This document shows positions 33,242-40,981 of a DNA stretch of 64,000 nucleotides, one piece after another. The translations under genes were made by a program, and so were the position numbers. The DNA lies in assembly GCA_947626905.1 (NCBI GenBank), contig CANQUE010000001.1:62001-126000 (forward strand), read 5' to 3'. The stretch is from an uncultured Oscillospiraceae bacterium. GTDB lineage: Bacteria > Bacillota > Clostridia > Oscillospirales > Oscillospiraceae. Under the pieces are notes generated by a model. That model ran no database searches. It was not told the origin of the DNA and worked only from the letters and a program-made list of their open reading frames with translations. How positions within the stretch are numbered: the first letter of the stretch is position 1; every line of letters begins with the position of its first letter.

Positions 33242-34270
33242 TCACTTGTTGACCCGGACGCGTGGATCGGCGATGCCATAGGCGATATCGGTCACCAGGT
33301 TCCCGATGAGGCCGATGATCACGTAGAACATCTGCAGAAGCAGCACGACTTCAAAGTCCTTGTCGTTGAGCGCGTTGATGTACAGCCTTCCCACTCCGTT
33401 GAGGCCGAAGATGTTCTCCAGCACGACGGAGCCGGAAAAGATGCCCAAAAACCATCCGATGACCAGGGTGATGATGGGGATGAGCGCGTTGCGGAAGGCA
33501 TGGGAGTAGACCACGACTTTCTCCCGCAGGCCCTTGGCCCGGGCCGTGCGGATGCAATCCATGCTCAAAGCCTCCGTCATGGCGGCGCGGACGTAACGGG
33601 TCATGCCGCCCAGAGAGGAGAACGTCATCACGATCAGGGGCAGGCTCATGTAATACAGCCTGTCCTTCAACTCCGCTAAACCGGTGTAGTTTGACCCAGG
33701 CGTTTTCATGCCGGACACGGGGAACCAACCCAGCATGATGGCGAACAGCCAAATGAAGATGATAGCGGTGATGAAGCTGGGGATGCTGTAGCCCACGATG
33801 GTGGCGATCTGGATGCCCGTGTCCCGCTTGCTGCCCCGGTGCACAGCGCAGAAGATGCCCAGGGGGATGGTGATCCCCAGGCCCAGGATCGTGGCGAACA
33901 CGTTGATGAACACCGTGTTCATCATCGGCGTTTTCAGCACATCGATGACCGGTCGGTCATATGTATAGCTGTAGCCGAAATTCCCCTGGAATATCCCGTT
34001 GTACTTGCCGTTGATGGGCCCCAGGCCAAGCCAGCCCAGATACCGCTTCAAGACCGGCTGGTCCGTGCCCAGCTGCCGGCGCAGATCCGCCAGTTTGTCC
34101 GCGTATAGCTGTGCGGCGTTGGGGTTGCCCTTATAGGCCGTCTTGAAGCTCTCCGCCTCCGTCACGGCCCGGTCATAGGGGATCATGGTGTACACCAGGA
34201 ACATCAGCAGGGAAAGAATGATCATGACCAAAAGCATATACCCGCATCGTCTGAGTACATATCTGCCCAT
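33242..34270 (-). CDS. oppB: Oligopeptide ABC transporter permease OppB
   Basis: A 342-aa permease of normal build: MGRYVLRRCGYMLLVMIILS first helix, an extracytoplasmic loop to about 105, and five more helices with the EAA loop (DCIRTARAKGLREKVVVYSHAFRNALIP near 235-262). It forms the channel with OppC. I start at ATG 34270, 6 nt after GGGAGG; a TTG two codons upstream is less well placed. A terminator lies between the binding-protein gene and oppB, so oppBCDF are probably expressed by read-through at a lower level than oppA. Confidence 0.93.
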   Translation of the reverse strand: MGRYVLRRCGYMLLVMIILSLLMFLVYTMIPYDRAVTEAESFKTAYKGNPNAAQLYADKLADLRRQLGTDQPVLKRYLGWLGLGPINGKYNGIFQGNFGYSYTYDRPVIDVLKTPMMNTVFINVFATILGLGITIPLGIFCAVHRGSKRDTGIQIATIVGYSIPSFITAIIFIWLFAIMLGWFPVSGMKTPGSNYTGLAELKDRLYYMSLPLIVMTFSSLGGMTRYVRAAMTEALSMDCIRTARAKGLREKVVVYSHAFRNALIPIITLVIGWFLGIFSGSVVLENIFGLNGVGRLYINALNDKDFEVVLLLQMFYVIIGLIGNLVTDIAYGIADPRVRVNK

Positions 34271-34329
34271 AGCCAACCTCCCTTTCTCCTTTATTTCGGA
34301 TCCGCCGAAAAGATCCGTGTCTGGTTCTG

Positions 34330-34364
34330 AAAGAAAATGAGGCAGCCGATATTCGGCTGCCTCA
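34330..34364 (-). terminator. Intercistronic terminator between oppA and oppB
   Basis: A 12-bp stem TGAGGCAGCCGA / TCGGCTGCCTCA with a 3-nt loop, followed on the minus strand by TTTTCTTTC. I see no good new promoter in the 60 nt before oppB, so it should act as a leaky terminator that keeps binding protein in excess over permease. Confidence 0.75.
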
Positions 34365-34408
34365 TCCTCAGATAATTAGCCTTTTATGGTTTCGTCAACT
34401 GCAAAGAC

Positions 34409-36712
34409 TCAGAAACCCTTGACGTTGGCGTAAACGATCGCGCTGGCAGCGCCAAAGAACGGGCTGGGATTGAAGTTCTCGATCTTGGCGTTGTACACGT
34501 CGTAGTAGTAGTTGGAGTACAGGGGGATGTCCGGCATGAGCTGGTTCCAGCGCTCGATGTAGGCTTCCCACCAAGCGTTGTACTCGTCCTCGGTCTGGGC
34601 GTTGTACACCATGCCGAAGGACAGGTAATCCATGCCCAGCTTGCCGTCGGAAGCCGCCATGGCGTCCTCCAGGGACAGCTTCTCAGCGCTCAGGTCATAG
34701 GGGAAGTCCTTGTCGTACGGGTCGACCAGCTTGTTGACAGAATAGTCGGCGTAGGCAACGTCGTCCATCCAGTTGTAGGCATAATCGTAAACGGCGCTGT
34801 TCCAGCCGGTGGCCAGGTTGTACATGCCATAGGTCGGCGTGCCCAGATAGCCCATGCTGGCGTCGCGGTAGATGTTACCGGTCAGGGTGGTGAAGTCGCC
34901 GGTGGTGGAACGGATCACCATGCCGGTCTCAGCCAGGTCGGAGCTGTTGGCCAGGGTGGTGCTCAGCAGGTCGGTGACGGTGTTGGGCTGAGAGCCGAAC
35001 CAGTTGATGGCCAGAGGCATATAGTACTCGCCGTTGATCTCCACGGTCTTGTACTCCACGCCGTCGGTGTTGGCCACGGAGGCATACTCCTTGTTGCCGG
35101 CGTCATTGCCGTAGATGTCCAGAGCGTTGGCCTCTTCCTCGGTCAGCTTCTTGTAGCGGACAGCGTCCACGCCCTCGGCGCCAGCCTCAAAGGGCTCGCC
35201 CTTGGAGTTGTAGATCCAGCCGCCATCCTCCAGCACCTTCACGGCGTTGGCGGGAGAATAGGAGTAGTCGATCAGCTCGATGTCGTCCCGGACAGCCTGC
35301 CACATATCGAAGTCAGGGCTGTAGGGGCCGTCCACCACCACGCCGTAGCCGCCGGTGAAAGCCTGGCAGAAGGCAGCGCGGTCAAGCAGATAAGCGATGG
35401 CCTGACGGACCTCGGGGAACATGGTGGGTCCGAAGTCGCAGTCGAACTGGATCTTGCCGTAGCCGGCGCGCTGATAGTGGGTCTCGGCAAAGTTCTCGCC
35501 GTCCACGACTTCCAGCGCGGACTTGGTCAGCTCGCCGCCGGTGATGTCGCTGAGCACGTCCACAGCGCCGCTCTTCAGCTGGTCGAGCTGGGTCTCCTCA
35601 ACGATCTTCACGTAGATGATGGTCTCGATGGAAGGCTTCTGGCCCTCGAAGTTGCCCTGGTACTCGGGGTTCAGGGTCAGGGTCGCCTGCTTGGTGCCCT
35701 CGTCCCACTCGGAGATGACGTAAGCGCCGGAGTACGGATAGGTGGTGATATCGTAGCGGTTGGCCTCGATCTCAGCGGCCTTCACATAGTCCTCGCCGTT
35801 CTTCTCATAGAAGTTGTCGGACAGGTAGCAGCCCTCGCCGTCGTCCATGACGGTGACGTCAGAGCCGGTCATCAGGCCCATGGGATAGGGGCTGATAGCG
35901 CCGTAGGTGTAAGCGAAATAGTACGGATAGTAGTCGGGGCTGACGGTCAGTTCGAAGGTGTAGTCGTCCAGCATACGGATGCCGGAGAAGACCTTGCTGA
36001 CCTCGGCGGCGGGAGCGGCCTCTTCAGCAGGCTCTTCGCCCTCGGCGGCCTCTTCGCCCTCAGCGGGCTCCTCGGCCTCGGCGGGCTCCTCAGCCTCGGC
36101 GGGCTCCTCAGCCTCAGCGGGCTCCTCGGTCTCAGCAGCGGCGTCGGGGCCGGTGTAGGCGTGGAACGCGTCATAGCCTACCAGGGACTGGCCGGCGGTG
36201 CCGGGCAGTCCGGCGCCAATGGCCACGGGGCTGGCCATAGCCAGAGTGGGGGCCAGATAGTTCTGGGCGGTGATGGGGGTGCCGTCGGAGAAGGTCAGGC
36301 CTTCCTTGATCTGAATGTGGATGGTGTAGGTGCCGTCCTCATTCTCGGTCTCGGTGTGCTCCTGAACAGCGGTCTCGTTCCAGACATAGGCGCCGCCCTG
36401 GTTGGTCTCCATGGTGGAGTAGCCAACGGTCAGGTTGTTGATGTCGATGTCTGCCGCGCCGGCGGAGCTGCCGCCCCAGCCGGGATAGCGGAAGTCACCG
36501 CTCAGGTCGGTGGTGCTGCCCAGGATGACCTGGTTGGTCACCTCAGCCGCAGGCTCCGCTTCGGGCTCGGTCTCGGGCTCGGTCGCGGGCTCCGCTTCAG
36601 GCTCCGTCTCGGGCTCCGTCTCGGGCTCAGTCACAGGCTCGGACCCACCGCCGCAGGCGGCCAAGCTGAGGACCATGACAAGCGCCAGAAGCAGGCAAAT
36701 CAGTTTCTTCAT
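34409..36712 (-). CDS. oppA: Oligopeptide ABC transporter substrate-binding lipoprotein
   Basis: A 767-aa SBP_bac_5 lipoprotein. Signal peptide with lipobox LAAC (Cys20), then an unusual Thr/Glu/Pro/Ala repeat linker (about 26-57), then the ligand domain with IKEGLTFSDGTPITA (136-149) and the SGAVDVLSDITGGEL-type segment. At about 190-238 the domain is interrupted by an acidic repeat built from EEPAEA units, just before VFSGIRMLDDYTF where homologues continue directly. The protein is 150-200 residues longer than classical OppA. ATG 36712 is 7 nt after AGGAGG; upstream open frame is leader. It has a strong promoter and a structured leader. Confidence 0.92.
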   Translation of the reverse strand: MKKLICLLLALVMVLSLAACGGGSEPVTEPETEPETEPEAEPATEPETEPEAEPAAEVTNQVILGSTTDLSGDFRYPGWGGSSAGAADIDINNLTVGYSTMETNQGGAYVWNETAVQEHTETENEDGTYTIHIQIKEGLTFSDGTPITAQNYLAPTLAMASPVAIGAGLPGTAGQSLVGYDAFHAYTGPDAAAETEEPAEAEEPAEAEEPAEAEEPAEGEEAAEGEEPAEEAAPAAEVSKVFSGIRMLDDYTFELTVSPDYYPYYFAYTYGAISPYPMGLMTGSDVTVMDDGEGCYLSDNFYEKNGEDYVKAAEIEANRYDITTYPYSGAYVISEWDEGTKQATLTLNPEYQGNFEGQKPSIETIIYVKIVEETQLDQLKSGAVDVLSDITGGELTKSALEVVDGENFAETHYQRAGYGKIQFDCDFGPTMFPEVRQAIAYLLDRAAFCQAFTGGYGVVVDGPYSPDFDMWQAVRDDIELIDYSYSPANAVKVLEDGGWIYNSKGEPFEAGAEGVDAVRYKKLTEEEANALDIYGNDAGNKEYASVANTDGVEYKTVEINGEYYMPLAINWFGSQPNTVTDLLSTTLANSSDLAETGMVIRSTTGDFTTLTGNIYRDASMGYLGTPTYGMYNLATGWNSAVYDYAYNWMDDVAYADYSVNKLVDPYDKDFPYDLSAEKLSLEDAMAASDGKLGMDYLSFGMVYNAQTEDEYNAWWEAYIERWNQLMPDIPLYSNYYYDVYNAKIENFNPSPFFGAASAIVYANVKGF
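35999..36145 (-). repeat. Tandem 18-bp repeat coding for the acidic insertion of oppA
   Basis: About four to seven imperfect copies of an 18-bp unit coding for EEPAEA, with variants EEPAEG and EEAAEG towards the 3' side. Such in-frame repeats can change copy number by slippage. A second, similar repeat (TEPE/EAEP units) codes for the linker after the lipobox at about 36542-36637. Confidence 0.85.
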
Positions 36713-36875
36713 CTTGTTTCCTCCTATAATATTTTGTTTTTTGCTGTTTCTACAAATCTCCGAAGAGATATTGTATATGTACTCATTCGCCCCGTAGGAT
36801 ACGGGGCGACAGGGGGGGCCGGCCCCCCCTGCGCTGTCCACGGCAGACACACTTTCGTCCACCGCACGAGCATTT
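36713..36875 (-). promoter_or_regulatory. Structured 5' leader of oppA
   Basis: The transcribed leader is about 160 nt long and holds three hairpins: a 22-nt perfect GC palindrome at 36810-36831, a 9-bp stem at 36789-36809 (CGCCCCGTA / TACGGGGCG), and a small stem with a TTCG tetraloop at 36756-36769. No T-run follows them, so they are not simple terminators. I see no known riboswitch. The rest of the gap to pepF (up to 37011) holds the promoter and no gene. Confidence 0.55.
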
Positions 36876-36881
36876 TAGTGT

Positions 36882-36910
36882 ATTCTAGTACTTTAATTCA
36901 ATAATGTCAA
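36882..36910 (-). promoter_or_regulatory. Strong sigma-A-like promoter of oppA
   Basis: TTGACA (perfect), 17-nt spacer, TAGAAT on the minus strand. It follows the end of pepF by about 100 nt and starts the opp transcript independently of pepF. Confidence 0.8.
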
Positions 36911-37011
36911 GAAAACATTCTGGAAAGGGGCTTCCCTTCCGGAAATTATGGCACATTGCCCAGCCCCCGCCAAGAGAAGCCCGGGGGATTCGTGCAAAAA
37001 TGCACAGTGCC

Positions 37012-38718
37012 TCAGACGACGCCGCTCAGGTCGTATTCGGCCAGCCACTTGCTGGCCTTTTCGCACACGCCGGCCAGGCAGCTGGGATCGAAGGGACTGG
37101 CCAGTCCCGCGTTGGCGAGAAGCTCCGTGAACACCCGGCTGCCGCCCTGGCGAGTATAAGCCATGTACTTCTCCCAGGCCGATTCCTGGTCGTCCTGCAG
37201 CAGCGCCCAGAACTGCAAAGCCACGGTCTGGGCCAGGCAGTAGTCGATGTAATAGAAGGGGCTGGAATAGATGTGGTGCTGCCGCTGCCAGCCCTCCCCC
37301 TCGCTGTAGAAGGGGATGTCGCCGTCCAGCTTCATCCAGGGCATGTACACCCCCAGCAGCCGCTTCCACGTGGCGTGCCGCTCCGCCGGCGTCATCTCCG
37401 GGTGGGCGTAGACCTCATGCTGGAAGTGATCCACCATGGTGCCGTAAGGGATGAAGGTCAGCGCGCCGGCCAGATGACTGTAGCGGAACTTCCGGGCGTC
37501 CGAGCCGAAGAATTCCTCCTCCCAGGGCCAGGCCATGAACTCCATGCTCATGGAGTGGACCTCGCAGCCCTCCATGCTGGGCCAGATGTAGCTGGAGGGG
37601 ATACGGTCCCGGTTCATCCACTCGGCGAAGGCGTGGCCCGCCTCGTGGGTGACCACCTCCACGTCGTGCTGGGTGCCGTTGAAGTTGGCGAAAATGAAGG
37701 GCACGCCGTAATCGGCCAGGCTGGTGCAGTAGCCGCCGGAGGCCTTCCCCTCCGTGGACAGCACGTCCAAAAGCTCCATGTCCAGCATGGTGTCGAAGAA
37801 CACCGCCGTTTCCGGGCTCAGCTCACTATAGAATTTCTTCCCCGCCGCCAGCACGTCGTCGGGCTTCCCCTGGGGCCGGGGGTTGCCGGAGCGGAACTCC
37901 AGGGCGTTGTCGGCAAAGCTCATGGGGTATTCCTTGCCCAGGCGCTGGGCCTGCCGGCGATAGATGGCGTCCGCCACGGGGACGAGATATTCCACCACCG
38001 CGGCGCGGAACTTCTCCACGTCCTCCTTGGTGTAGCAGTTGCGGCCCATGTTGTAATAGCCCAGGGTGGTGTAGCCCTCGTAGCCCAGCTTTTTGCCCAT
38101 GGTATCCCGCAGGTGCACCAGCTTGTCATAGATCTCGTCCATCTTGGGCTGGTTTTCCTTGTACCACTGCCCTTCCGCCTTCCAGGCGGCCAGCCGGCGG
38201 TCGTCGTCCGGGTCGGTCTTATAGGGGGTCAGCTGGCTGAGGGTGTAAACGCCACTCTCAAAGGGGATCTGGGCCGAGGCCAGCAGCTTTTCATACTCCT
38301 GGGTCAGATCGTTCTCCTGCTGCATCTCCGGGATGATCTCCGGCGAGAACGCCTTCAGCGCGATCTCCGCGTTGACGAACATCAGATCGCCGTACTCCGC
38401 CGCGAAGTCGTTCCGGAAGGGGCTGGCCAGCATGGCCATGGTCCACTGCTGCCGGTATTCTCCCAGCTCCGGCAGAGCCGTGTTCCAGAATTTCATCTCC
38501 CCGTCATAGAATTCGTCCCGGGTGTCGATGGTATGGCGGATGTGGGCAAGACTGACCTGGGTGGACAGATGCTTCTCCTGCTCCTCCTTCTCCAAAAACA
38601 CCGCCTTGGCCGCGGCATAATCCGGCGCCTGGCGCAGTTTTTCGGTCAGCGCCGCCAGCGTCTGCTTCACCTCGTCCATATCCGGACGCTCATAGGGCAT
38701 CTCCGAGAATCTTATCAT
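37012..38718 (-). CDS. pepF: M3 family oligoendopeptidase (PepF type)
   Basis: A 568-aa cytosolic zinc peptidase of usual size. The HEAGHAFAEWMNRD motif near 355-368 with the zinc histidines and catalytic Glu, and the later Glu in SMEGCEVHSMSMEFM near 382-396, are intact. PepF cuts oligopeptides inside the cell, so it is a natural partner for the peptide importer encoded next to it. ATG 38718 follows AAGGAG at 7 nt and a sigma-A-type promoter lies upstream. It is on the same strand as oppA but the latter also has its own promoter. Confidence 0.93.
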   Translation of the reverse strand: MIRFSEMPYERPDMDEVKQTLAALTEKLRQAPDYAAAKAVFLEKEEQEKHLSTQVSLAHIRHTIDTRDEFYDGEMKFWNTALPELGEYRQQWTMAMLASPFRNDFAAEYGDLMFVNAEIALKAFSPEIIPEMQQENDLTQEYEKLLASAQIPFESGVYTLSQLTPYKTDPDDDRRLAAWKAEGQWYKENQPKMDEIYDKLVHLRDTMGKKLGYEGYTTLGYYNMGRNCYTKEDVEKFRAAVVEYLVPVADAIYRRQAQRLGKEYPMSFADNALEFRSGNPRPQGKPDDVLAAGKKFYSELSPETAVFFDTMLDMELLDVLSTEGKASGGYCTSLADYGVPFIFANFNGTQHDVEVVTHEAGHAFAEWMNRDRIPSSYIWPSMEGCEVHSMSMEFMAWPWEEEFFGSDARKFRYSHLAGALTFIPYGTMVDHFQHEVYAHPEMTPAERHATWKRLLGVYMPWMKLDGDIPFYSEGEGWQRQHHIYSSPFYYIDYCLAQTVALQFWALLQDDQESAWEKYMAYTRQGGSRVFTELLANAGLASPFDPSCLAGVCEKASKWLAEYDLSGVV

Positions 38719-38775
38719 GTGCGTTCTCCTTTTCCGGTCCGACGCGGGCCCAGATACAACAAAAAATATATGGAT

Positions 38776-38804
38776 ATTTTATCACAGCCTATACAAAAGT
38801 GCAA
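38776..38804 (-). promoter_or_regulatory. Sigma-A-like promoter of pepF
   Basis: TTGCAC, 17-nt spacer, TAAAAT on the minus strand, about 58 nt before the pepF start. It lies back to back with the recG promoter in a 148-nt divergent region. Confidence 0.65.
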
Positions 38805-38831
38805 GGGGCGGGAAAATATCGGATGGGAAAT

Positions 38832-38860
38832 TTGAATTTTTTCCCCGCCCGTGGTAGAAT
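38832..38860 (+). promoter_or_regulatory. Extended -10 promoter of recG, predicted to give leaderless mRNA
   Basis: TTGAAT, 17-nt spacer and TAGAAT preceded by TGG (extended -10). The -10 box ends at 38860 and the recG ATG is at 38867, so the usual start of transcription (about 7 nt after the -10) would fall on the A of the ATG. Confidence 0.65.
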
Positions 38861-38866
38861 CGGCTC

Positions 38867-40924
38867 ATGAGTACGCTGCAAGATGACATCCGAACCCTGA
38901 AAGGCGTGGGCGAAGCCCGGGCCAAGGCGCTGGAAAAGCTGGGCATCCACACCCTGGCGGATCTGCTGGGCTACTTCCCCCGGGCCTATGAGGACCGGCG
39001 GGTATGTTACGCCATCGCCGACGCGCCGCTGGAAACGCCGGTCTGCGTGAAGGCCATGGTGGCCACGCCGCCCAGCGCCGTTTTTGTCCGCCGGGGCATG
39101 GATCTATTGAAGTTCCGGGCGGTGGACGACTCCGGCGCGGTGGACGTCACCTATTTCAACCAGAGCTTCCTCAAATCCCAGTTCGTCACCGGCCGGACCT
39201 ATATCTTTTACGGCCGGATCTCCGCCATGGGCCGGCGGTACGCCATGACCAACCCTGCCTTTGAGCCGGAGGACCGCCAGGGGACCGTCACCGGCCGCAT
39301 CCTGCCCATCTACCGGCTCACCGCCGGCACGACCCAAAAGCTGCTCCTGTCCCTTGTGGAGCAGGCCCTGGAAAAATGCGGCGGGCAGGTGCCGGACGTG
39401 CTGCCCCCCGCTCTGGCGGACCGGCTGATGCTGGCCCAGGCGCCCTATGCCTATGAGAACATCCACTTCCCCCGGGACGAGCAGGCCCTGGAGCAGGCCC
39501 GGCGGCGGCTGGTATTCGAAGAGCTGTATGTGCTGGCGGCGGCCCTCGGCCTCATGCGCCGGGAGCGCACCGCCTCCGGCGGGCAGAAGCTCGCCCCCCG
39601 GCCCATGAAGGGGTTCTGGGCCGCCCTCCCCTACCGGCCCACCAACGCCCAGATCCGGGCGGTGAACGAGGCGCTGGCGGATATGGCCTCCGGCGCGCCC
39701 ATGAACCGGCTGCTGCAGGGGGACGTGGGCAGCGGCAAGACCCTGGTGGCCGCCGCGCTCATCTGGCAGTGCGCCAAAAACGGCCTTCAGTCCGCCTTCA
39801 TGGCCCCCACGGAGATCCTGGCCGAGCAGCATTACAAGAACCTCTCCGCCCTGCTGGAGCCTATGGGCGTGCGCGTCGTGAAACTCACCGGCTCCATGAA
39901 GGCCGCGGAAAAGCGGCGCGCCGGGGAGCTCTTGGCCCAGGGCATGGCCGATGTGGCCGTGGGCACCCACGCCCTCCTCAGCGCTGGCGTATCCTTCGCT
40001 GGTCTGGGTCTGGTGGTCACCGACGAGCAGCACCGTTTTGGCGTGGAGCAGCGCAGCGCCCTGGCGGGCAAAGGCGCCCGCCCCCACGTACTGGTCATGT
40101 CCGCCACCCCCATCCCCCGCACGCTGGCGCTGATCATCTATGGGGATCTGGACATCTCCGTGCTGAACGAGCTGCCGCCCGGGCGGCAGAAGGTGGATAC
40201 CTTCGCCCTGGGCGAGGACATGCGCCCGCGGATCTGGCGCTTCGTCCGGAGGCTGGTGGGCGAGGGCCGGCAGGTGTTCGTCGTCTGCCCCATGGTGGAG
40301 GAGAACGAAGAGCTCCCCGCCGGGGTGAAGAGCGCGGAAACGTGGGCAAAGACGCTGCAGAAGACCGTGTTCCCGGACCTGCGGGTGGGCTGCGTCCACG
40401 GAAAGATGAAGGGCCGGGACAAGGACGCGGTCATGTCGGCTTTCGCCGCAGGCGAATACGACATCCTGGTCTCCACCACGGTGATCGAGGTGGGCGTGGA
40501 CGTGCCCAACGCGGCGCTGATGATCGTGGAGAACGCCGACCGGTTCGGTCTGAGCCAGCTGCATCAGCTCCGCGGCCGGGTGGGCCGGGGCCAGCACAAG
40601 AGCTACTGTGTGCTGTTCTCCGACGCCAAGGGGCCGGAGGCCCTGTCCCGACTGAAGATCATGGTGAAGACGAACGACGGCTTCGCCATTTCCGAGGAGG
40701 ATCTGCGACTGCGGGGCCCCGGCGATTTCTTCGGCTCCCGGCAGCACGGCCTTCCCCAGATGCACGTGGCGGACCTGACCGCGGATATGCGGGTGCTGAA
40801 GCAGGCCCAGGACGAGGCCCAGGCCCTATTGGCGGCGGACCCGGACCTTTCGCGGCCGGAGCACCGCCCCCTCCGGGAGCGGATCGACGCCCTCTTCCAA
40901 CTGCACGCGGACACCTTCAACTGA
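38867..40924 (+). CDS. recG: ATP-dependent DNA helicase RecG
   Basis: A 685-aa branch-migration helicase. N-terminal wedge OB domain (about 55-160), Walker A GDVGSGKT near 286-293, motif II DEQHRFGVEQR near 385-395 (the RecG form of DEAH), motif III SATPIPRT, and motifs V-VI VIEVGVDVPNA and QLHQLRGRVGRG. It remodels stalled replication forks and Holliday junctions. The ATG at 38867 has no ribosome site upstream and sits directly after the promoter. MSTLQDDIRTLKGVGEARAKALEKLGI is the normal N-terminus, so the start itself is secure. Confidence 0.95.
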   Translation: MSTLQDDIRTLKGVGEARAKALEKLGIHTLADLLGYFPRAYEDRRVCYAIADAPLETPVCVKAMVATPPSAVFVRRGMDLLKFRAVDDSGAVDVTYFNQSFLKSQFVTGRTYIFYGRISAMGRRYAMTNPAFEPEDRQGTVTGRILPIYRLTAGTTQKLLLSLVEQALEKCGGQVPDVLPPALADRLMLAQAPYAYENIHFPRDEQALEQARRRLVFEELYVLAAALGLMRRERTASGGQKLAPRPMKGFWAALPYRPTNAQIRAVNEALADMASGAPMNRLLQGDVGSGKTLVAAALIWQCAKNGLQSAFMAPTEILAEQHYKNLSALLEPMGVRVVKLTGSMKAAEKRRAGELLAQGMADVAVGTHALLSAGVSFAGLGLVVTDEQHRFGVEQRSALAGKGARPHVLVMSATPIPRTLALIIYGDLDISVLNELPPGRQKVDTFALGEDMRPRIWRFVRRLVGEGRQVFVVCPMVEENEELPAGVKSAETWAKTLQKTVFPDLRVGCVHGKMKGRDKDAVMSAFAAGEYDILVSTTVIEVGVDVPNAALMIVENADRFGLSQLHQLRGRVGRGQHKSYCVLFSDAKGPEALSRLKIMVKTNDGFAISEEDLRLRGPGDFFGSRQHGLPQMHVADLTADMRVLKQAQDEAQALLAADPDLSRPEHRPLRERIDALFQLHADTFN

Positions 40925-40930
40925 CCATAC

Positions 40931-40965
40931 AAAAAGAGCGGCCGGATCTTCCGGCCGCTCTTTTT
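40931..40965. terminator. Bidirectional terminator between recG and ispH-rpsA
   Basis: A 15-bp stem, AAAAAGAGCGGCCGG / CCGGCCGCTCTTTTT, with a 5-nt loop. It can end both convergent transcripts; it starts 6 nt after the recG stop and ends 16 nt from the rpsA stop. Confidence 0.9.
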
Positions 40966-40981
40966 ATCGGAATATTGGGGA

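Noticed and set aside
36005-36140. CRISPR-like array at the oppA repeat
   Set aside because: The repeats are 18 bp, contiguous without spacers, and in frame within a gene.
36911-37011. GC hairpins after pepF as a terminator
   Set aside because: A short GGAAGGG/CCCCTTTCC stem is present, but it is irregular and lacks a clear T-run directly after it.
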